From Amphimedon queenslandica (taxonomy: Eukaryota; Porifera; Demospongiae; Haplosclerida; Niphatidae): a stretch of 64,000 nt of DNA. Below the pieces are notes generated by a model, which was given only the letters and a program-made list of their open reading frames with translations, was not told where the DNA came from and ran no database searches. The first letter of the stretch is position 1. Each line of letters opens with the position of its first letter. Below, piece after piece: positions 57,219 to 64,000 of this stretch. The translations under genes were made by a program, and so were the position numbers. Where the stretch lies: the NCBI RefSeq assembly GCF_000090795.2, contig NW_003546495.1, positions 13,471 through 77,470 on the forward strand, read 5' to 3'.

Positions 57219-58980
57219 ATGGAGATAGAGGAAGATATGACTTTGCTAATGGAGAATGATTCTACAACTATTGGAGATCTTGATACTTATCATCTTTATC
57301 TATTCAAGATACCATCCCTAATAAGTGCTAGGAAGATTTTGACAACTGTAGTGACAATTGTGAAGACTGTAAACTGCCAAATTGTGTGAAGTGTTCATCA
57401 AATGTTAACAAAAGTGGCCACAATATCAAACCTCTTAACAATGAAGCTATAGATAGCTGCTTTGAAGGTAATTATAATTATTGAATTTTGTGATTTTAAA
57501 AATGAAACTATTGTTTAGATCTCAACTCAAGTTTTGATCACAATCATTTAGTTATTCAAGGCCTAGTAGCTAAACATTTCAAGCTCTCAAGTATTCATGA
57601 ATGGGACATGAATGCAATAACAAGTGCTGTCAAAGGGAAAGACAGTTTTATAGTTCAACCAACTGGCACAGGAAAATCAATGTGCTATGTTATTCCACCA
57701 TTACTTACTAGAAAGTTGGCCATTGTTATTTCACTGACAATAAGTCTCATGTGTGATCAAGTACATAAGATGGAAAAGCATGGCGTATTTGCTACATTCC
57801 TCAGTTCTGCTCAAAAGCACAACATATCAAATAACTTGCAGAAATACACTCATGTTTAGAATCTTTCTATGACAAGCAACAGCAATTACTACAAATCTTT
57901 CTATCAATGCCCAGAAACAAAGAAATGTCTCATTGCAGTGGATGAAGCTCATCTCATAAATTATTGGTAATCATTCAGGTATGCTACGGAGTCACCTCAT
58001 TAGCTTTTACCCTTTAACTGGTTTATTTCATATGGAATTAATTTCATGTAGGGTCATATCATAATTAATTCCACCAAATAAAGATTAGCAAAATTTCAAT
58101 TTGAGGCCATGATATAACAAGCTTTACTCCACACACACACACTTACATAGACACACTAGTAAATACCATATCCTATATGGGCACAAAAATGCCATTGTAA
58201 GATCTTGGAAGTGCTTCTTGCAAAAAAGTTGCCAAAAACTTTCTGTCCAAAAATCATCCATACAATAATTATATCATGGCTACAAAAAGTGGAAGTTTTT
58301 AATTTTAACTTATTGTTTTGTTAGAACTGAATATAGACTGCTTTTGCATCTAAAGTCTCATTTTCCTGGTACACCATTCATGGCATTAACAGCAACTGCC
58401 ACTTCAGAAGTTAAGAAAAAGATTATGTCCATGATGATAGAACCAATACTCTAAACTTCAATGGTAACCAAGAGAAATATTTCACTCCATGCTCAAGAGT
58501 TAAAGAAAATGCCAAAGAAAGGTTAGTCCCAGCCTATACTCAAGCAGTCTGAAGCAGCTACATTTATATTATGCTATGTCATTTCAACAGGTACTACAGA
58601 CTACTACACATCTATTGCTGACTATCTTGCTGAAGTAGTTGGTAACAATCGCTCCATTGTGTATACTAACTTTGTTAAAGATGTTGCTCCTTTGGCAATT
58701 GCTTTAAAAGTAAAAGGAATAAATAGTAGTAGCTACCATGGCAAAAATTTATCTAGCCACGACACATTGAAGATAATTGAGAATTGGTGTTTTTATTACT
58801 CTGACATACAAGCAAGTGTATCAAGCATTAATTCGGTGTATAATAACAAATTTATGTACAATTATAGCTAGTGGTGTGCACTTCTGCACTTGGAATGGGA
58901 ATAGATGTTCCTAATATTGACTTGGTTGTTAAACTTGGTTGCTCACCTACAGTATATTGGAGGAATTACAAAAAATGATT
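57219..58980 (+). pseudogene. RecQ-like helicase, decayed
   Basis: A Cys-rich exon (DNCSDNCEDCKLPNCVKC) ends at a GTAATT donor (57468). It joins in phase to the next (57519), which reads LVIQGLVAKHFKLSSIHEWD, then DSFIVQPTGTGKSMCYVIPP (motif I, Walker A) and LTISLMCDQV (motif Ia). Further on come IAVDEAHLINYW (DEAH, about 57935), RTEYRLLLHLKSHFPGTPFM and ALTATATSEV (motif III, 58382), then NNRSIVYTNFVKDVAPLAIA (motif IV, 58650), SSSYHGKNLS and TSALGMGIDVPNIDLVV (motifs V-VI, about 58880). The order is that of RecQ-type superfamily 2 DNA helicases. Frameshifts and stops (for example at 57860, TAA near 57967) break it, and no RQC or HRDC region is seen. It lies directly upstream of a transposase-like gene on the same strand, a hint that helicase and transposase came together. 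Confidence 0.75.
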
Positions 58981-58989
58981 ACAATATAA

Positions 58990-59440
58990 GAATGTATTGT
59001 TGTTTTGTACGCTTAAAATTCATTTGAAATAACATCTCAAATATTAAAACTACCATTGCTGGTCAAAATAAACAAGAAGAATCAAAGTGACATATAATTG
59101 TGACCCGATATGAGAAAACCAGGCTATCTGCAGGAATTATCATTTTGAGCTATGGGCTCATAATCATGAAAAATCTTCACCTGGGCGAAATTCATTTTAT
59201 CACATAAACATGTTATATAAACAAAATCCTTTCATTTGATAGCAAAATCAGGGGTAGCGAAGCCTTCCCTGCCCAGTTATAAGCCCTTCGACATTTTTAC
59301 ATTGATTGTGCACGGAGAATGTTACATGGAGCGACCACGGAATAAAAATGGAGGGCTTTAATGCGTCATTAGGTAACCATGGAGTTTTTATAGCAACTAT
59401 TTAAAGTATAACAAAGACGAAGAAGACTACTTTTAAAACT
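58990..59440. other. Non-coding stretch
   Basis: Holds no gene. The part at 59095-59330 looks like an interspersed repeat (gtgacccgatatgag at its left end), with ends not defined. Confidence 0.4.
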
Positions 59441-61712
59441 ATGGCTACAGAAAGAGACATTGCTCGCTTGTTAAATGAAGAAATAGGTCCTCGAGACAGT
59501 GACTACGTTGCTTCAGTTCTTGGGGACTACTTTTGTGATGAAACTAGTGGTAAGCTTATTCATAACACTGTTTACATACAAACTGTGAATAGCAGTTAGC
59601 TATTACAACAATGACATTGCATCACCTGTATAATTGGACAATATTATTATATTAAACTTAGTTATACAGTGTATTTGTTAATTGATAGAGACAGACTATG
59701 AAGCAGTAGAAGATATGGAAGAAGAGGTAGAGGAAGGGAAAGAAGAAGAGAAAGAGACAAAAGATTGTGATGAAGATATTAATCCACCACTGTTTGATCT
59801 TGAGGTGGCTGTGAAACTACAAGTATGAGATCTTGATTTCGAATCAGCGATGCCTGATGCTCCAGCTACTTCAACTACTCACTCTTGTGGTGACATGAGG
59901 AAGGAAGACCTACAGGAGGAAGAAGAATTATCAAAGTTCTTTGAAAATGGATGTGGTTGCTCAGATAATTGCTACGTACTGTTCAGTCACTCTTACATAA
60001 AAACAAATAGATGTGACATACAAGCCATGGCAAAGCCTGTTCAAGAAATTGCTATTATGAGTCAAATGACAGCAACATCTACCATTGGGGGATTGTCGAC
60101 TGGCAACCACAGGAGACAGAAAGAGAGAAAGAGGCAATTTTTTATGTTCATGCATCAAGGTCATAAGGTTTGTAACTATGAGTGACACAACACAAAATTA
60201 ATTGTTTTCAACTAGATGTGTAGAGTAACATTTCGGAAGCTACATGCATGTGGCAAAAGCAGGTTTGAGGAAATCATGAAAAACTACAGAATGAATGGAT
60301 TAATACCAAGGTATGAGACTTACAAATTAAATGTTATGTACTGAGTAATAAATAGAACATGATCCTGAGTGGTGTATCAGATATAGACGAAAATGATATT
60401 CATAATCCCGAGGGCGTAGCCTGAGGGATTATGAATATCATTTGAGTGTATATCTGATACACCCACAAGGAAAAGGTCATGTTCTATATGGCTTGTATAA
60501 TGGGAAGCCATAAGAAGGAAAGGTTATGCGCATGCTCAGTAGCACGTGGTACAACTGTAAGGGACCAATATGGCTGAAGGAGGAGAGCCACGAGAAAAAG
60601 CAGCAAAAGAAGGGAATGAAAATGTGTAAAGGGCTCAATAAAGGTTAGCCTTCATTAGTGCTGATGAAATGGAAGAAATTAGTACAGGTTTTGAACCCTT
60701 GGACACTAATAGAGATATGAAAGTACTTACTCAACGGCGGTGTGGTGGTAAAAATGTTACTAGCAGTAAAGAATACTCTTTAGATGTTTCGAGAGGTACA
60801 GAATTAATCTCAAATTGACTAGTAGGAGCTACACTTGTTGATAAAAGGTCGTTGCGAAGACTGAAATCATTCTGGAATATAATGGGCATGCAATTCAATC
60901 AATCTTTGCAGAAATAAAGACTACTATTATATCAGTTTATTTACAAAATCTTTTATTAATAACATATTTTGCTGTTTTACAAATGACCTTTTGTTATCAT
61001 TGTTATCACAACTGAACAAGCCAGCATTACTTCCGGTGAAATATATATATTGCACTGTCGGTGCCTTTAATCATAGCTATGTCACATCCTGGTAAATATG
61101 TATATTGCACCGGAATTGATCGTCTACCAGATATAAACCCAATGCGGTGCCTTTCATCTTATGGCTTCCCATGATACAAACTTTATTAGAGTTCACGGAA
61201 ATGCTGGAAAGACACCAAACCATGCTTTAACTTATGATGATATTCTCCGCGTTGTTGCTTTCATCAGAAATTACGCTGAAGGCCATGGAATCAGTCTTCC
61301 TGGAAGAATACCTGGAATGAAAAGTTACGAGAATAAGAAGTTTTTACCATGCAGTACATCTAAAAGGCAGGTATACTTAGAGTATGTTGAATCATGTGAA
61401 GGGCTTTATGTCAAAGCATGTGCTGAAACAACATTCAACATGTTGTGGCGACGCTACCTGCCTTATATTGAAAAAATGAAGCCTATGTCTGACTTGTGTG
61501 CCACTTGTAAAGAGATAAGTGGACTGATTATAAGAAGTGCTAACATGCAATCAGATGAAAGGATAATTGAGGTAAGTCATTATTGTAATAACACAAGTAT
61601 TATTTAGAATTTTCAGGCAATGCAAAAGGCACTAGATCACAGAAGTCTTGTCAAACAGGAAAGGGAGTACTATAAGGATGTATTAAAAGAGGCACAATTA
61701 TTGTTAAAATGG
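59441..61712 (+). CDS. Transposase-like gene, five exons, nearly intact
   Basis: The gene starts at ATG 59441 (MATERDIARLLNEEIGP). Splice sites agree in phase throughout: exon 1 59441-59549, exon 2 59689-60167, exon 3 60216-60310, exon 4 61190-61571, exon 5 61617 to the assembly gap. Exon 2 has a Glu-rich stretch and a zinc-like FFENGCGCSDNCYVLFS, then KPVQEIAIMSQM. Exon 3 has CRVTFRKLHACGKSRFEEIM and NGLIPR, which joins to VHGNAGKTPNHALTYDD. Exon 4 has IRNYAEGHGISLPGRIPGM, MLWRRYLPYI and KPMSDLCATCKEISGLIIRS, a Cys pair before the probable catalytic core. From memory this layout is that of high-copy transposon proteins of sponges and Hydra. The core itself is cut off by the gap. The one defect is a TGA at 59826-59828 inside exon 2, at a place where CGA would keep the frame. 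Confidence 0.6.
60353..61170. mobile_element. Non-autonomous palindrome element in intron 3
   Basis: Intron 3 (60311-61189) is largely this insert. It starts with a palindrome (60353-60487) whose arms hold atagaacatgat and atcagatatagac against gtatatctgatacaccc, centred on gggcgtagcc. A block with inverted ends gggaagccataag (60501-60513) and cttatggcttccc (61158-61170) follows. Both end types recur at the ends of the 5.3-kb nested element (ggaagccataag at 15769; the gggctacgcc palindrome at 20911-21041), so the two are one family, here without genes. A clean target duplication was not found. Confidence 0.65.
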
Positions 61713-61722
61713 NNNNNNNNNN
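61713..61722. other. Assembly gap (10 N)
   Basis: Ten N separate exon 5 of the transposase-like gene from the OTU-containing frame. The true length is unknown, so it is undecided whether the two are one gene. Confidence 0.99.
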
Positions 61723-62634
61723 AAAGAAAAGCTGATGTAGACAGTAGTACTGACAATACTGCTTTTGGTATTGCCTCGCTCAGAAAAAGATCGCAAATTA
61801 ATTGTTTCAGTTAATTTGAAAGACCTAAAAACCAAATTTAATGTCAAAGATGATGATAGTTGTAGTAGTCTCATTGTATCTATAAAACTCCCAAACATTA
61901 AATGTAAACCGAAAGATGATAAAACTAAGTGTGCTGTAAAAAATGACCATTGTAGCAATAGTGTGATTGTATCTATAAAACTCTCAAGCATTAAATTAAA
62001 GACAAGTAATCCAAAAAAAGAAGATGGCATCTTTACTTATGAAGAGCCTGCCAACCCAGATATTGTGAGACGGAGACAATGGGATTATGTTTATTACCCT
62101 GGTAATGAAGAATATCAAAGAAGGTGGTGTGAGATTTTAAATCTCAAATTTGTCACAGCTGCTAGAATCATACCTGGTAGTCCAACAACACCATTGTCAG
62201 ATGAAAGCGTTCCTAATAGTACTCTTGATGTCCCTGGTGATGGGAACTGTTTATTTCAAACCCTTTCATATCTCATCACTGGGTCAATTTCTCAGCATTA
62301 TGAATTACGTAAAGCAATTGTTAGTAATATGCCAAACTTTGAAGAAGAATTGTTGAATAGTACATTAAGTGCAACCAGATATTCAAGCACATATGATTAC
62401 ATAAATAAGTCCAAAATGTATAGAAATCATGTGTGGGCCACTGACACGGAGATTATTACACTATCTGCAATATTAGGTACAACCACATATTCATATTCAC
62501 TAACACCTTCTTTTGTTGGCTGGGCTAGATATGGAACCCAAACTTTATATGGCATTCCTTGTGATACTAATACACCTGCTTTGTATTTGAAGCATGTTGG
62601 TACTAATCATTTCCAGTCTATTAATATTTCTTAA
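61723..62634 (+). CDS. OTU-domain cysteine protease, apparently intact
   Basis: The frame is open from near the gap. The first Met (61765) gives 289 residues, though translation may start earlier or continue from upstream exons. Residues about 10-80 hold three worn repeats of LIVSxxLxxxK (KLIVSVNLKDLK, SLIVSIKLPNIK, SVIVSIKLSSIK). Next comes RRRQWDYVYYPGNEEYQRRW. The OTU domain follows: LDVPGDGNCLFQTLSYLITG (Asp159-Gly-Asn-Cys162, catalytic Cys), YELRKAIVSNM, a HVWATDTEIITLSAIL motif (W-x-T-D-x-E) and a final GTNHFQSINIS with catalytic His282, then stop. All parts of the active site are present, so it could be a working deubiquitinase. Frame, order and position suggest a partner or C-terminal domain of the transposase-like gene upstream. 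Confidence 0.8.
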
Positions 62635-62639
62635 GCATT

Positions 62640-63550
62640 GATTCATGATGGAAGTGGGTATGGTGAATGGAAGGTCCATCATCTTAAAAACATTGGTTGT
62701 TTAATGTGACTTGTATTTCACTGCATGTGCAATGTGAATGATGTGTGAGTGTGAAAACCATTGGTGCATATCCATCCGGTATTGCTCAGTATCAAGGGAT
62801 CAAACTGCAGTCAGGATTTGAGATTAATCAATGTATAACAGTGAATATTAATTACTTGTTGCCATAATGGAAAGGAAGGGGGTGTGAAAGAGGTTTGGTG
62901 TTCATTAGAGTTTTGCATTAATTCAAATTTGTGTGACTATCATTTATGTAAGACAGAGGGTTAGGAAGGGAGGAAGCTGTCATTATGAAATCTGGATCTT
63001 GTTTGCGGCTTGTACTACATGTTTATTACAAATAACAGTTGCTTATGGATCTGGGCACTGATGAAAAAATTTTGAAGGATAAGAAAAATTTTTGAGTAAA
63101 ATTAAAAGTTGTTATTATACATGTAGTATTATTCAAGCAGTGATTCTGTACACATATGAATGATCATCATGCATGTTAATGCTGCCATCAATGCTGTGCG
63201 CATCACATATATGTAAATGCTTGCCAGCTGATGTTGCGCATAACGCTGCCATCAATGCTGTGCGCATTATTAAGTTAATGCTTGCTGGCTGATGTTGCGC
63301 ATCTTTTATTGATAATTGTTGTAACATGTGCATGTTCTCGTTAACAAAGAAATATTGTTTGCACATTGGAAATTCTTGATGTACATAATGTTATTTTATA
63401 TCATGAAAGTATCTTAACTGAGGATAGCATTAGTAAGCAATATTATGTCTAAAATACATGCATGCACATACATGTATGATCCAATCAGAAACATTGTAGA
63501 TGCTACCATTATCATTATTAGTTATTATGTCACGTTCATACTTTTCACAG
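62640..63550. other. Non-coding 3' flank
   Basis: No gene. It contains the 64-bp tandem repeat at 63181-63303. The minus frame at 63133-63366 is a translation of that repeat. Confidence 0.45.
63181..63303 (+). repeat. 64-bp tandem duplication
   Basis: The unit gctgccatcaatgctgtgcg starts at 63181 and again at 63245. The copies share gctgatgttgcgcat and differ at several positions in the middle. Confidence 0.9.
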
Positions 63551-63780
63551 GTACTTGCTTGGCACAAGGACTACAATGTAGTGTTAAAGAGTGAGGTTTG
63601 ATGTGATTTATAATAAAGTTTGTTCACCATTACTGTTTGTGCTATTGTTATTATTAGCTTGTGAGAGTACATTGCTTACTTTTGATATGTTTCTATTACC
63701 ATGCTTTACAGGTAATTATAGCTGGGAATGATTTGCTGATTCAGCAATACCTTTGCTTGATATTGGAATGTGCAATATAA
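63551..63780 (+). CDS. Two candidate small exons, unknown gene
   Basis: Between a CACAG acceptor (63550) and a weak donor (GTTTGA, 63596) the frame reads VLAWHKDYNVVLKSE. After a second acceptor (TTACAG, 63711) another stretch reads VIIAGNDLLIQQYLCLILEC and ends AI then stop at 63780. They join in phase, giving a plausible 3' end of a plus-strand gene, but they are short and no family is recognised. Confidence 0.25.
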
Positions 63781-64000
63781 TTAAAGGCAATTCTGTATTT
63801 AGATTGTTGTAACTAAATTAATTTATTTATTAAATGTAACTTAATGTTTTGTTGCAGCTCCTTGATTAATCGTTGTATCACGCAGTAGGAGGTGCCAGTT
63901 TACATATGTATAGGTTTTACATTACTGTATATAGTCTTAGCAATGGAATATGTAGTAAGATGGAGAATATTGTGAGATATCATATGTATTTTGGTATAGG

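Noticed and set aside
57219-58980. Host RecQ gene (for example BLM or WRN orthologue)
   Set aside because: Motifs are interrupted by stops and shifts, RQC and HRDC are missing, and it sits among element genes, so a decayed element-type copy is more likely.
61704-62030. 108-codon minus frame across the N gap
   Set aside because: It runs through undetermined bases and lies opposite the OTU gene, whose repeats explain its openness.
63133-63366. 77-codon minus frame
   Set aside because: Mostly a translation of the 64-bp tandem repeat at 63181-63303.

Overview
The window looks like AT-rich, repeat-dense, intron-containing animal DNA. My best guess is an early-branching marine invertebrate, most probably a sponge. 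That rests on the mix of element families (KDZ-like, DUF3987-like, hAT/ZBED, Ty3/gypsy, MULE-like, RecQ-like, OTU), on short introns with plain GT..AG borders, and on short inverted-repeat elements of a type I associate with sponge genomes. It is an inference, not proof. I see no prokaryotic gene organisation, rRNA, tRNA or CRISPR array. Almost everything codable is mobile-element derived and most of it is broken.

Layout. 1-15.5 kb is mostly non-coding, with a few exon-like scraps, an eroded transposase-like remnant (3.9-4.7 kb), a pair of LTR-like direct repeats (11.9-12.5 kb) and a foldback (14.4-14.6 kb). 15.5-27.7 kb is a nested structure. An outer element has inverted arms of about 0.6 kb (left 15505-15762 plus 21062-21670; right 27130-27725). 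Its left arm is split by a 5.3-kb element (15763-21049), flanked by a 9-13 bp direct repeat. That inner element holds a DUF3987-like gene (minus) and a KDZ-like transposase gene (plus), transcribed divergently between two inverted minisatellite arrays. Also inside the outer element are a MITE, a HIRAN-like fragment, an unidentified conserved fragment and a GC-richer gag-like open frame.

29.7-34.55 kb is a complete but decayed minus-strand Ty3/gypsy retrotransposon with two LTRs, PBS and PPT. 35.95-37 kb is a hAT remnant. 37.1-43.7 kb holds two copies (one partial) of an unnamed multi-copy transposase-like family with a shared small C-terminal domain, plus a minus-strand remnant. 43.7-49.1 kb is non-coding, with a heat-shock-element-like cluster, a 0.5-kb diverged duplication and a 28-bp triplicate.

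49.1-53.3 kb is a minus-strand MULE-like transposase followed by a Ser/Pro-rich repeat linker and an OTU cysteine-protease domain. The OTU domain is split by a Tigger/pogo-type MITE with a TA duplication. 53.3-57.2 kb holds two well-delimited MITEs and a minisatellite. 57.2-62.6 kb, all on the plus strand, holds a decayed RecQ-like helicase, a five-exon transposase-like gene with phase-consistent splice sites and a palindromic insertion in intron 3, a 10-N assembly gap, and a second OTU-domain reading frame that looks intact. The tail is non-coding apart from two small exon-like segments.

The most interesting signals are the two-gene KDZ/DUF3987 element with inverted repeat arrays, the repeated pairing of transposase-like genes with OTU proteases, and the unnamed 40.5-43.7 kb family. 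Arginine-type CGA codons appear to have decayed to TGA at several sites, as expected from CpG deamination.
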